In this document: positions 19,497 through 31,368 of the stretch, in pieces
How the letters are laid out: each line of letters begins with the position of its first letter
Position numbering within the stretch: the first letter of the stretch is position 1
DNA from: Hevea brasiliensis
Lineage: Eukaryota > Streptophyta > Magnoliopsida > Malpighiales > Euphorbiaceae
Direction: 5' to 3'
DNA length: 64,000 nucleotides
Assembly (NCBI RefSeq): GCF_030052815.1
Contig: NC_079503.1
Span: 51,440,735 to 51,504,734 of the forward strand
The notes under the pieces: generated by a model
Database searches by the model: none
Told to the model about the DNA's origin: nothing
Seen by the model: the letters and a program-made list of their open reading frames with translations, nothing else
Position numbers and translations under genes: made by a program

Positions 19497-22400
19497 TGAT
19501 TAGAATAGTTAAATTGGGCCAATAAAAAAATTTAAATTATTAAAACATTGACCAATTAAATTTTTATATTTATTGGGCTAATAAATAATATTAATTAATG
19601 ACAATTATAATATTTAGATATATGGGGCCAATCACAGATATAAAAACTAAACCTAATTATTTTATGCACCTCACTCATAATTTAATTCTTTATAAATTCT
19701 TTTTTATTGCTTAAAAATAAATTTAAAAAATATCAATGATCAATTTTTCAACTAAGTTAGGTCAATAAAAAAATAAGTTTCAAATTATTAGAATATGAGC
19801 TCATTAAATTTTTTATTTCATTGCACTTATAAAAATATTAACTTTTTAAAATTTTGTTAAAATTTTTTTGAGACTAAACATGAGAGACAGTTAAGAACAT
19901 ATCCACGTTTAACATACTCTAAATTAGAAATTAAAATTTTAAAGCAGCTGTAACTCTGTTTCAACTCCCGAGTTTGGTGTTAGATGGATGCAACATTTCG
20001 ATGTATATGTTTTGTTTATTTAACTCACAATTTAAATCTTTTTAAAAGATTGTTTATTGCTTAACAAAAAATTTAAAAATCTGGGCTACTAATTTTTTAA
20101 TTTTGTTAGGTGAATAAAAATTAATGTTTTAAAAAAAATTAAAATATTGATTCATTCATTTTTTGTTTAATTGGGCTAATAAAAAAATTTTAAATTACTA
20201 GAGAATTGCCTATTAAATTTTTCTCTTTATTGGGTCAATAAAAAAATATCAATTAATAATGATTATAACATTTAAAAATATGTGACAGTGATGGATATAG
20301 CAACTAGACCTAAGTATGTACCTCGATCACAATTTAACTCTTTTTAAATTCTTTTTTATTACTTAAAAATAAATTTAAAAATATCCGTGACAAATCTTTC
20401 AAATAAGTTAGGTCAATCAAAAAATAAACTTAAAAATTTTAGAATATAGGCTCATTAAATTTTTTATTCAATTGGGCTAATAAAAAAAATTAACCTTTTA
20501 AAATTTTATTAAGATTTTTTTGAGACTAAACATAAAAGACAATTAAAAACATACCCACATTTAACAAACTATAAATTATAAATTAAAATTTTGGAGCGGC
20601 TATGACTCTATTTCAACCATCAAGTTTGGTGTTAACTGGATATAACATTTAGACCTAGGTGTTTTATGCATTTATCTCACAATTTGAATCTTTTTAAAAT
20701 ATTTTTTATTACTTAAAGGAAAATTTTAAAAATATAAACCATTAATTTTTTAATTTTTTAAGTCAATAAAAACTAATATTTTAAAATTAAAATATGGGCT
20801 AAATTAATTTTTTGTGTAATTGGGCAAACGAGAAAATATTTTAAACTACTATAACATTGGCCCATAAAATTTTTTTGATTTATTGAACTAATAAAATATT
20901 AATTAATAATGTTTATAACATTTAGATATATGAGGCAATAACTAATATAAAAAGTAGACCTAGTTATTTTATGTATCTCACTCACAATTTAACTCTTTTT
21001 AAATTTTTTTTATTACTTAAAAGTAAATTTAAAAAATATCGACTACCAATTTTTCAAGAAAGTTGGGCCAATAAAAAATAACTTTCAAATTAGTAGAATA
21101 TGGACTCATTAAATTTTATATTTAACTGGGTTAATAAAAAAAAATCAATCTTTTAAAATTTTGTTAAGATTTTTTTATGCTAAACGCAAGAGACAGTTAA
21201 GAATATATCTATATTTAAAGTAATCTAAATAAAAAGTTAAGATTTAAGAGAGGTTGTGGCTTCTTTTCAACCGCCTAATATCAATATTAGATGGATGCAA
21301 CATTTAGACCTATGTATTTTTGTATTTAACTTTCAATTTAAATCTTTTTAAAATTTTTTTCTTGCATAAAAAGAAAACTTGAAAAATGCGGGCAACTAAT
21401 TTTTTTTAATTTTATTAGCTCAATAAAAACTAAAAAATGTGGTCTTATTATTTTGTCTAATTGGACAAATAAAAAACTTTTAAATAATTAGAGTATTGGC
21501 CATTAAATTTTTTGCTTTATTGGGCCAATAAAAATATTAATTAATGACGATTATAACAATAAAATATTTGTGCCACTGACAGATATAACAACTAGACTTA
21601 GGTATTTTATGCATCTTGATCACAGCTCCATTCTTTTCAAATTCTTTTTTATTATTTAAAAATAAATTTAAAAAATATTAGAAACTAATTTTTCAAATGA
21701 GTTGAGCTAATAAAAAAATTAACCTTCAAAATATTACAATATGGGCTTATTAACTTTTTTATTTAATTGGGCTAATAAAAAAAATCAACTTTTTAAAATT
21801 TTGTTATGATTTTTTTGAGGCTAAATGTTAGAAATAGTTAGAATATACTCATATTTAATATACTCTAAATTAAAAATTAAAATTTGGGAGTGGCTGCGGC
21901 TCTGTTTCAACCATCAAGTTCAATGTTAGATGGATAAAATATTTAGACTTAGGTGTTTTATGTATTTTAACTCACAATTTAAATCTTTTTAAAATATTTT
22001 TTTATTACTTAAAGGAAAATTTAAAAAATGCGGGCCCCTAATTTTTTAATTACGCTAGGTCAATAAAAACTAATCTTTTTAAAATTAAAATATGGACTTA
22101 TTAATTTTTTTTTAACTGAGCAAATAAAACAAATTTTTAATTAAAAGAATATTGGCTATTAAATTTTTTGATTTATTAGGCCAATAAAAAAAATATCAAT
22201 TTATAACGATTATAACATTTAGATATATGGGGTCAATGACAGATATAACAACCACACCTAGGTGTGATATGTACCTTACTCAAATTATTTTTTTTTAATT
22301 CTATTTTATTACTTAAAACAAAATTTTAAAAAGTATTGGTGACCAACTTTTCAAATAAGTTTGGCCAATAAAAAAAAATAAGCTTCAAATTATTAGAATA

Positions 22401-25085
22401 TAAGCTCATTAAATTTTTTAATCAATTTGGCTAATAGAAAAAAATCAACATTTTAAAATTTTATTAATTAATGCTAAATATGAGAGATAATTAAGAACAA
22501 AGCAACATCTAAAGTACTCTAAATTAAAAATTAAAATTTTATAGGCATTGTGGCTCTGTTTCAACCCACGAGTTTGGTGTTGGACGAATGCAACATTTTG
22601 ACCTAGGTGTTTTGTGCATTTAACTTTCAATTTGAATATTTTTAAACTATTTTTTTATTACTTAAAGGAAAATTTTAAAATTGTGGGCCACTAATTTTTC
22701 AATTGTGTTAGGTCAATAAAACTAATGTTTTAAAAGTTAAAATAAGTACTTATTGATTTTTTTTTTAATAGGGCTAATAAACAAAATTTAAATTACTAGA
22801 ATGTTAGCTCATTAAATTTCTTTTTCTTTATTGAGCCAATAAAAATTTTTAATTAATGATGATTACAAAATTTTGATATATGAGGCTAAATTTAATAGGG
22901 CTAATAAACAAAATTTAAATTACTAGAATGTTAGCCCATTAATTTTTTTTTCTTTATTGAGCCAATAAAAATTTTTAATTAATAACGATTACAAAATTTA
23001 GATATATGAGGCCAATAATGGATAAACTAGCTAGACCTAATTGTTTTATATATCACATTTACAATTTAATTCTTTATAAATTCTTTTTTATTATTTAAAA
23101 ATAAATTTAAAAAATATTGGCGACTAATTTTTTAACTAAGTTGTGCTAATAAAAAATAACCTTCAAATTATTAGAGCAAGGATTACTTAAATTTTATATT
23201 TAATTGGGCTAATAGAAAAATCAACTTTTTAAAGTTTAATTAAGATTTTTTTAAGTTTAAACGTGAAAGACAATTATGAACATACTCATATTTAACATAC
23301 TCTAAATTAAAAATTAAAATTTTGGAGGAGCTGTGACTCTTTTTCAACTCTCGAGTTCGGTGTTAGACGAATGCAGCATTCAGAACTAGGTGTTTTCTAT
23401 ATTTAACTCATAAATTGAATTTTTTTTAAATGTTTTTTTTATTTCTTAAAGGAAAATTTTAAAAATATGGGTCACTAACTTTCAATGTTGTTAGGTCAAT
23501 AAAAATTAGTTTTTAAAAAATTAAAATATGGTTTCATTAATTTTTTGTTTAATTGGGACAATAAAAAAATTTAGGTTACTAGATTATTGGCCCATTAAAT
23601 TATTTTCCTTTAATGGGCTAGTAGAAAAATTTAAAATGATAAAGATTATAATATTTAGATATATAGGGCTAATGATGCATATAACAACTAGACCTAGGCG
23701 TTTTACGTACCTCGATCATAATTTAGTTATTTTTAAATTCTTTTTTATTACATAAAAATAAATTTAAAAAATATCAGAGACCAATTTTTCTACTAAGTTT
23801 GGCCAATAAAAAAAATAAGTTTCATATTATTAGAATATAGCCTCATTAAATTTTTTATTTAATTGAGATAATAAAAAAATTAACTTTTAAAATTTTGTTA
23901 AGATTATTTTGAGTAAAATGTGAGAGATAGTTAAGAACATACCCATATTTAAAGTACTATAAATTAAAAATTAAATTTATTGAGGGTTATAAGTCTTTTT
24001 CAACTCTTGAGTTTTGTGTTTATGGATGCAACTTTTAGACCTAGGTGTTTTATTTATTTAACTCACAATTAGAATTTTTTAAAATAATTTTTAATTGCCT
24101 AAAGCAAAATTTTAAAAATGTGGGCCGCTAATTTTTCAATTTTGTTAGATTAACAATAGCTAATCTTTAAAAAATTAAAATTTGAATTCATCAATTTTTT
24201 GTTTAATTGAGCCAATAAAAAACTTTAAAAATACTTAAATATTGGCCCATTAAATTTTTTGCTCTATTTGGGTAATAAAAAATATCAATTAATGACGATT
24301 ATAATTTTTAAATATATGAAGCCAATGACATTATAAAACAACTAAACCTATGTATTTTATATACGTCACTCACAGTTTAAATCTTTTCTGTTTTTTTATT
24401 ACTTAAAAATAAATTTAAAAAATATCACATACCAATTTTTCAAATAAGTTAGGCCAATAAAAAAAATAAGGTTCAAATTATTAAAATTGAGCTCATTAGA
24501 TTTTTTATTTAATTGGGCCAATAAAAAATAAATAAAAAAAATCAATCTTTTAAAATTTTGTCAAGATTCTTTTGATGCTAAACATGAGATATTGTTAAGA
24601 GCATGCTATAATTAAAGTACTCTAAATTAAAAATTAAAATCATTGAGAATATGTGGTTCTATTTCAATCCCCGAGTTTAGTGTTAAACTGATGCAACTTT
24701 TAGATCTAGGTGTTTTATTTATTTAAATTACAATTAAATTTTTTTAAATATTTTTTTAATTACCTAAAGGAAAATTTTTAAAATGTGGGCCACCAAAGGA
24801 AAATATGAATGCATAAGTTTTTTGTTGAATTGGGCCAATAAAAATCAATGAATTTACTAGAATATTGGCTTATTAAATTTTTTGCTTTTTGGAGCTAATA
24901 AAAAATATCAATTAATGATGATTATAACATTTAGATATATGGGGCCAATGATGGATATAACAACTAGACATTGGTGTTTTATGTACCTTGCTCACAATTT
25001 AATTGTTTCTAAATTATTTTTTATTACTTAAAACTAAATTAAAAAAATTTCTTAAAACTAAATTTAAAAAATTTTAGTGACCGAC
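19497..25085 (+). repeat. Satellite array, ~655-bp monomer, about 8.5 copies
   Basis: A core around ATGCAACATTTAGACCTAGG recurs near 19,991, 20,643, 21,299, 21,937, 22,591, 23,373, 24,029 and 24,694, giving steps of about 638-665 bp and one of 782 that contains a 127-bp duplication. A second core around ACTAGACCTAGGTG recurs nine times (about 19,647, 20,305, 20,958, 21,593, 22,253, 23,030, 23,691, 24,344 and 24,965). The monomer is thus two diverged halves of about 347 and 308 bp sharing GACCTAGGTGTTTTATG and GGGCCAATAAAAA. Very AT-rich, with many poly-A/T runs. No coding frame is conserved between copies. Confidence 0.92.
22764..23018 (+). repeat. 127-bp tandem duplication inside one satellite monomer
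   Basis: The block beginning TTTAATAGGGCTAATAAAC occurs at 22,764 and again at 22,891, nearly identical through GATATATGAGGC. It accounts exactly for the one over-long monomer (782 = 655 + 127). The high similarity of the two halves marks it as younger than the array. Confidence 0.88.
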
Positions 25086-25240
25086 TTCTCTTCTAAGACA
25101 TAGACCTATAACTTTGTTTTAGAGACCTTGCACAAATTTTGAGTGTAAGACCCTGAAATGTTAAATGCAAAATTGACCTGAAAACCTGAAAATCTAGAAA
25201 TCTCAAGGTTTGTGAGTCAGGGTTGATCAATCAGCCATAA

Positions 25241-26060
25241 CTCACTCTACAAAAATGCAAATTGAGTGATTCTTGAACTTGTGTAACCCTAAGACACAGG
25301 GGAACAATTCATATGGAGAACATGGATTCAAATTATGAGTGTAACCTGTCAAAAATAACTTGACAAACTAGTTACAAAAACCTATCTTGAATTCTAGACT
25401 ATACCTGAATCCTGACCACCTAGGTACCTGACCAGTTTTGGCAAAATTGCCATAACTCAAGCTTCAAAATTGCAAATGCAGTGATTCCAAACAAAATATT
25501 CATAACACATAGATAGAACTATAACTTTTGTGTTTTGACTAGAACCCAGATCTTAATGCAACTTAGGGAAATTGTTAGAGTAAGTTAGAAGTGACAATGC
25601 TGGATTTCTTGAATTTTAGCAAATGTGCCTTATTGACCTCCGAATGGTTATTTGGCCATAAGTTTTTCTAAGAAACTCCAAATGAAGTGATTCAAAAAGA
25701 TTTTGAAACCGAAGACAAAGGCCTAAAACTTTGTTTTAAGGACCAAAAGCTAATTCTGAGCCTAAGGTGCTCGGATATTTGTTACAAAAACTTGGTGAAA
25801 TTCTGGAAACATAGAAAGTGCAAGGTTTAGTACCCTGAAACAATCCTTGGTAATTTGACCATAACTAGAGCTACAAAATCTCAAATTGAATGATTCAAAA
25901 AGGGAATTAAAGTTTAAACATAGGGGAACAACTTTCATGAAGAAAGTGAGGCCAAATTGAATTTACATCTTGGCCAAATTGCTTGGGAAATTTAAAACAT
26001 TAATTCTGGAAATTTATGAAACTTTCATAAATGACTTGGAATGTGATAAGAAATTGAGAT
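25241..26060 (+). repeat. Four diverged ~207-bp tandem modules inside the LTR
   Basis: A module beginning with CCATAACT-like sequence, followed by a CAAATTGAGTGATTC-like box and a CACATAG...ACAACTTTTGTG-like box, recurs at about 25,241, 25,450, 25,656 and 25,857 (steps 209, 206 and 207). Copies are strongly diverged but keep the order of the boxes. Comparable modules occur in the other LTR families of this window. Confidence 0.75.
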
Positions 26061-26339
26061 GAATGGATTAATGATCACATGAACCACATGAATAGGTGAT
26101 TGGGACTTATATTCCCACTATGAATAGTATACTAATGCTATGAAGCATGAATAACATATATGATTAAATATTGAGATTTATGAACACATAATGATATAAA
26201 TTTGCCCTTGTATGCCTAGACATTAGTGTGTGGGTTGGATCGATTGGCATGCTAATTAGGGTCCACAGATGCAGTACTACCCATGGCTTTCAAGCCTACT
26301 TGATGGATGATCATTGATAGACAATATATATCTGATATG

Positions 26340-26440
26340 GTTATTCTTCTGGCTTTATGCCTGATATGTTTTACTGGCTTTTATGCCTGCCTATTAGCTT
26401 TATGCTTGACAGATGTATACCTGATAGGCACATAGGTGTC
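26340..26440 (+). repeat. GGCTTTATGCCTGAT mini-repeats
   Basis: Four imperfect units (TGGCTTTATGCCTGAT, TGGCTTTTATGCCTGC, TAGCTTTATGCTTGAC, and a weaker fourth) within about 100 bp. Each contains a small GGC...GCC dyad. A related, weaker run lies at 46,905-47,015 in the solo LTR. Confidence 0.6.
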
Positions 26441-27251
26441 TAACTAGTATACTCCTATGTATCTAGTCTTAACAATCTGTTATAGGTTACTTGGGCATTG
26501 AATAGTAATAATAAGATTGGATGTTAACTCAATGAACGAAAAAGATCTAAATGAACTAAATATTCCAAAGATTACCAAAAATGTGTAAACCTAAAAAATA
26601 TATAGATATGTAAATGAATTACATAAACATAATATTTATGATATTACACACATGAAACCTGTATTTTTATTGTTTAGTTTATTTACATTATCTTATTGCG
26701 TCAGTAAGCAATATGCTTAGCGCGTTGGTTTGTCCATGCATAGGTACTGGAGACAAGGATCAGTAGTGCTCAGATCTGCAGTAGGAGAGTTATCACCTCA
26801 GTAGCATATTTTGGTAGGGCCCATGAGCTACATGAAATCTTTTTGTCATTGTATTTTGTATTTAATCATAAAGTTTGTAATTAAATTTTGAGGATTGTAA
26901 TATATTGATGTAAATTATGTACATAAACATTATGAATAAAATGAGATGGATTATACATAAAATGAGTACGTGAATACATGATGATGTGAGAAATGACATG
27001 AATTGAATTGATTGAAATTATGGTGAGATTTATAAACATGTAATTGATTAACAGGTCGAAGGTAATAAAATAGGGGAACTCTATCCGTTTCTCCTTTCAA
27101 AAAAAAAAATTTACTAATAAATGGAATATCACTAATAAATGGAGTTTAAATTAATGATGCATAAGACAAGATAAGATAGGGTGCTCTGGCACTGAATATG
27201 ACACTTCTTGCTCGGCTACACTATAGATCGAGTAAGGGCTATTATATTTAA

Positions 27252-27264
27252 TGGTATCAGAGCC
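27252..27264 (+). other. Primer binding site, tRNA-iMet type (element 5)
   Basis: TGGTATCAGAGCC five bases after the decayed LTR end at 27,246. Intact. It fixes the plus orientation and the 5' LTR/internal boundary. Confidence 0.92.
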
Positions 27265-27390
27265 TGGTTTAGGCATTCCTAGGCTTAGATAGATAGAAAG
27301 AGATAGTGTGCATGATATGCATGGGCATTCAATTAGGAGTCGAGCTGACACTAATGCAGATATGTTTCTCTATTTATTTTAGGTTAAGGT

Positions 27391-28265
27391 ATGGACCCTG
27401 AGTCACAAAGGGCAGTAGAGGAAGAGGTAGAAAGCCATGCCCCTGCTAAGGGTAATGTTGGAGGTAGGGGGGATCTTCCCATACCAGTGCCTGAAAGGCC
27501 TGCACAACCCCAGTAAGCTCTTTTTCAGTAGATGACTGAGTTTTTCAAGCAGATGACTGGGGCAATTCCACAAGCTCAATCTCAACAGAAATCCCATTTG
27601 GAAAAGGTTAAGGAATATGGGGCTGTAGATTTCAAAGGCAAAAAGAAAGATGATCCTGTAGCAGCTAAGTATTGGTTAGAAAGGACAGAGAAAATGTGGA
27701 GAGAGTAAGAGAGAGTGAGCAAACTCAGAGAGATAGGCAGTGTAAGAGAGGGTCTGGACCAGGGTAGTCTAGCATGCCAACTTCTGCTAGTAAGAGGCCC
27801 AAGGGTTCATAGGGCCAGACACAAGGCTAGAGAGGCTAGTCTGGGGTATCTATGGCTAGTTCCCCTCGCACAGTAGCAAGGGCACTAACTCTAGTGTCAA
27901 AATGTACCCACTATGGTAGGAGACACAGAGGGGAGTGTCAATTGCTGACTGGGCGATGTTTTAAGTGTGGAGCTATGGATCATTATTTAAGGGATTGCCC
28001 CGAGAGGAGTGGTTCAGTAGCTCTAGCACAAGTTAATAGACTTGCCCCTATAGCTTCAATGGGTAGGAGACTTGGTAGAGTAGAGGCGGTTGGCAGTTTA
28101 CAAAAAGCTGCATCTGAGACTGTACAAAGGCCAGAGGCTAGGGCACCAACTCTTTGTATATGCCATGAAGGCTCGGGAGGAGCCAGATCTAGACACGGAA
28201 GAGGCGACACAGATAAGCGAAGAAACGAGGAGGTAGCAGTTTCCTCGGTTATTTACACCAAGTAA
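27391..28265 (+). pseudogene. Element 5 gag, internally deleted
   Basis: Starts at ATG 27,391 just after TATTTATTTTAG (a possible 3' splice site). The N-terminus DPESQRAVEEEVESHAPAKG is followed by VPERPAQPQ, MTEFFKQMTGAIPQ, EYGAVDFKGKKKDDPVAAKYWLERTEKMW, typical of the Tekay-like gag start. The capsid core is then missing, and the frame picks up in a Ser/Arg-rich linker and one CCHC knuckle at 27,957-27,998 (CFKCGAMDHYLRDC). The last codons run into the element's 3' non-coding end. Stops occur near 27,511, 27,529 and 27,706. The expected protease is absent. Confidence 0.8.
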
Positions 28266-28284
28266 ATTTCAAGGATGAAATTTT

Positions 28285-28302
28285 CTTTTAGAGGGAAAGA
28301 AT
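28285..28302 (+). other. Polypurine tract (element 5)
   Basis: AGAGGGAAAGAATTG directly before the TGTAACACCC start of the 3' LTR. The tract and the preceding AAGGATGAAATTTTC block match the 3' end of chromovirus elements. Element 4 has the same layout at 62,312-62,342. Confidence 0.75.
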
Positions 28303-28892
28303 TGTAACACCCTCACTGCAAGCAGTTTTGTACATTCCACTATTCCGGTGACTAAGGTATGTTCGGACAGCTAGAATGTATAGAACCACACTTAAATTAG
28401 AGTAAAGAATCATAATTAAATCAAATAAAGATCAATTAAGGGTGCAGAAAAATAAAAAAGGTGAAGTAGGAATCAGTCAAATGAGCACAAGTTCTGGTGA
28501 TGGGTGACCTCACTAGGAAATAATAATGAGTTCAGTGTAACTCTAAATTCAAGCAGAACCCTATAAGACCATTAAGGGGATTTCTATGAGTTAATAGGCC
28601 AAGAAAAAAAAAAAGCATAAAGCAAAGGAACATAAAGAATTATTGGGTATTATGGGAAGTATGGACATAAACCCGGTAAGAGCAAAATTTGGTCAATAAA
28701 ATTTAAAGGTCCAATATTGATAAAAAAAAATGAGAGTTATTAATTTAATGAAGCTAGATTAATTTAATTAATTGAGATTATGAAAATTAAATATAATTAT
28801 TAAAAATTCAAAATTTAATGATTATAAACTTCAAAATAATTACAAAATTGCCATTACTCACATTTATAAATTTGCCATTGAATATTTAATTA

Positions 28893-28926
<34 letters not shown>

Positions 28927-29660
28927 TATTGAAACAAAATTGCATCTTCTTCATCTTTTCATTCCCGTCCACTTACTCTCTCATTTTTCTGAAATTCTCT
29001 ATTAACACACCAAAACCAAGCTTTGAAACTTTGATTTCCACCCATAATTCCTTTAGAAAACCTAATGCAAACCCTAAACTAAAGCCTAATTAGTAGAGAG
29101 CACTCAAGAAAATGAAAAGAAATTAAGGGTTTGGGGTAAGAGGAATTTCAACCAAGGTGGTTCCATGAGGGGAGTGAAGATTTGGTTGAATTGAAGGTTG
29201 ATTTAGACTAAGGAGAGCTTGAAGACAAGGTTAGTGCTAACAATCCCTATTAATTTTAAAGTTTTAAGAATTTTAGTTAGGGTTTGCTATAATTAGGGAT
29301 TTTCTTATTTATGCTTTCATTGATGCAATTGAATGTATATTAAAACTCTTGGATGTGCTAATGGTTGGAGTATGTTAAGGAGACATCAAATTGGTTGATA
29401 GAAAGTTGTGTTGTGTAGTGAGCTTGATTCTAGAGAGCTTGAGTCTAGTGTGGTTAATTAGCTATAAGTTGAGCTACACAACACCAATTACTATGAAATT
29501 TATATCAAATTAAAGCTAAGATACATAGCTACAACTTTTGTGTTTTGGCCCAGACTAAAATCTTAGGACAAATGGGTCGAATCGATAGGAAAATTGCATA
29601 ACAATGAAACTGAAATTTTCTGAGATTCCAGTAAATTGTCATTTGACCTCCGTATGATAT
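28303..29660 (+). repeat. Element 5 3' LTR (3' part missing)
   Basis: Starts TGTAACACCCTCACTGC. Runs through AT-rich U3 containing a (TA)n microsatellite (28,897-28,922) and a CT-rich leader (28,945-28,990), and is broken at 29,660 where the Athila LTR begins. The last part (ACTTTTGTGTTTTGGCC ... TTTGACCTCCG) overlaps the 5' LTR at 25,520-25,645. No gene seen. Confidence 0.8.
28897..28922. repeat. (TA)n microsatellite
   Basis: About thirteen uninterrupted TA units within the element 5 3' LTR. Likely variable in length. Confidence 0.9.
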
Positions 29661-31368
29661 TGATGATTGCCGATTCTACCAAAAATTAAACAAAATTATC
29701 AGTAATGAAATATTTTCTAAATGAATGCAATAAGTGGTAATCTAGGTCGAACCCTAGAAACTGAGTTACTAAATTTCGTGCACGTGTGTAACAGAAAAAG
29801 AAATAAAGGTGGGGGCCTTGGGAGTTGTAACACTAAATCAGAATAAATCAAGTTCAAAAATTAAAGAACTAATTTTAGATATGAAACTCTCAATTTAAAA
29901 CAAACTTCAGTCCAAGGTAATTTGCATTCCAATGCATGACTCGATCATAAACCAAAGAAATACAATTATCTCTTATTGAATACTTAACGTAGATTTACCA
30001 AACAGCGAGGTAAAACCCCTAACTTTCCTATACTCATCAATTCGAGTCCAGCACTCTTGTTGACTCTAATTATTAACTGAATTGGTATTAAGCAATCCTC
30101 ATCAATTTAATAATTGCTTTAAGAACAAGAAGTAGTTAAGCTTGAACAATGATTTATAAAGCATAAATCATTTAATTCACCCTACTGTTTCCTTAGGTTA
30201 TTATCGAAAACTTGGATCATAATCAATAAAACCTAATGGCTACTCGCATTCAATCTTACACAACAATTACGAGTTATGAAGATGAACTAGCAATTAATTA
30301 CATCAAATAATTAACTAATAGGCCTTTTTAGCAAATCATTCAATACATCAAAAACAATAAAATCAAGAAACAATAGATATTCAAAAAGGCATAATTTAAA
30401 TTAAGAACCTGATCTCACAAATCATGCATAAGAACTAGAATCCCTTGAACTAAAATTAGAAAACTTAGCCACTCATGTTCATGACTTACAAAAGAAAAAT
30501 AAAATGGAGAAATCTAAAACTATGGACGTGAATGGAGAATGAAGGTGTAATGAAGGTGTCAAAGGTCTGAATGAATGTCTCCGCTGCTGCCAAAGATGAG
30601 CTTTATAATAAAAAACCTAATCCACAGATAAAAACTAACTTGGAAAATTTTTGAAATTCAAAAAGATAGATTCTCTGCTTTGCAATCATGGCCAATTTTC
30701 AGCCAAATTCCTTCCAATTCTATCTTTGACTTCTTCAGGAAAGTTGTAGCCCTACTTCTTAGCTTTCCAATGAGTACTCATTTCCCCAAATCGGAGGTCT
30801 ACAGCCCAAGTTATGGGCCAAAAATCGAAATTGGTTCTGACAGAGTATCCAGCCCATAAATTTGACTTCACTGCCATTTTTAACCACCAAAACGGTGTAG
30901 TCTTGTCTTCAGCCTTTCATAGAAATTGTAGAGGTGGTTCTTAAGGTTCAATTGGGCCTAGGTTTGCTTCATTTGGACATCTAGAGCTCTAGATATAAAA
31001 TAAATCCCAAAACTAGTCATGACACATCAAGTGTGGGCTTTTGTAATAGACTCATAGCTAATTTTGACAACCTTAGAGACTGATTTGGCTTTGGTCCCTC
31101 TTTGTCATTTGTAGTGCTCCGACTTACTTTTCAATGAATTAAACAGCATTGGATTTGGAGACTCACAACTTTAGAAACAACTAAAAAATACAGCAAGGGT
31201 TAAATTAATGCAAATGCTGAGAATTTTTCCATTTAACATAATTATTCCAACATCTCTCTAAAAATATCCCTAATTGATAATTATACTTTAATCAATTGAA
31301 TTAGGAATAAAAATATACTAGAAATACTAAATGTGATGGGAGTAAAAATATTAATTATGCACTTATCA
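29661..31368 (-). repeat. Athila A 3' LTR
   Basis: 1,708 bp, plus-strand TGATGATTGCC...GCACTTATCA. On the minus strand it starts TGATAAGTGCATAATT straight after the purine tract. The exact left end (29,661 or 29,664, both TG) is uncertain. AT-rich and non-coding. The paired 5' LTR is not in the window. Confidence 0.82.

Larger units (their letters stand above)
25086..27246 (+). repeat. Element 5 5' LTR (5' part missing)
   Basis: Starts where the satellite stops and ends GGGCTATTATA, a decayed form of the GGGGTGTTACA ending seen at 48,177-48,187. The passage GCTCTGGCACTGAATATGAC / TTGCTCGGCTACACT before the end is shared with the solo LTR at 44,095-48,187. It overlaps the 3' LTR only over roughly 25,090-25,650 versus 29,090-29,655, so a full LTR would be about 3 kb. 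Contains the ~207-bp internal repeats (25,241-26,050) and the GGCTTTATGCCTG mini-repeats (26,345-26,440). Confidence 0.78.
25086..29660 (+). mobile_element. Element 5: gag-only gypsy derivative lacking pol
   Basis: A plus-strand element: truncated 5' LTR (25,086-27,246), tRNA-iMet primer site (27,252-27,264), gag (27,391-28,265), polypurine tract, and 3' LTR from 28,303 cut at 29,660 by an Athila LTR. Only about 40 bp separate the end of gag-like sequence from the polypurine tract, so protease, RT, RNase H and integrase are absent. The 3' end (TTTCAAGGATGAAATTTTC, AGAGGGAAAGAATTG) is that of Tekay/Del-like elements. Mobility, if any, would have depended on another element's enzymes. Confidence 0.82.

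Noticed and set aside
19071..19522. Minus-strand open frames of 62 and 117 codons in the GC-richer part of element 3's LTR
   Set aside because: Low-complexity CT/GA-rich leader sequence; no conserved motif and no matching frame in a second copy.
19497..25085. CRISPR-like or gene-cluster reading of the repeated array
   Set aside because: Units are ~655 bp, contiguous and diverged, with no spacer structure and no coding frame. It is satellite DNA in a eukaryotic genome.
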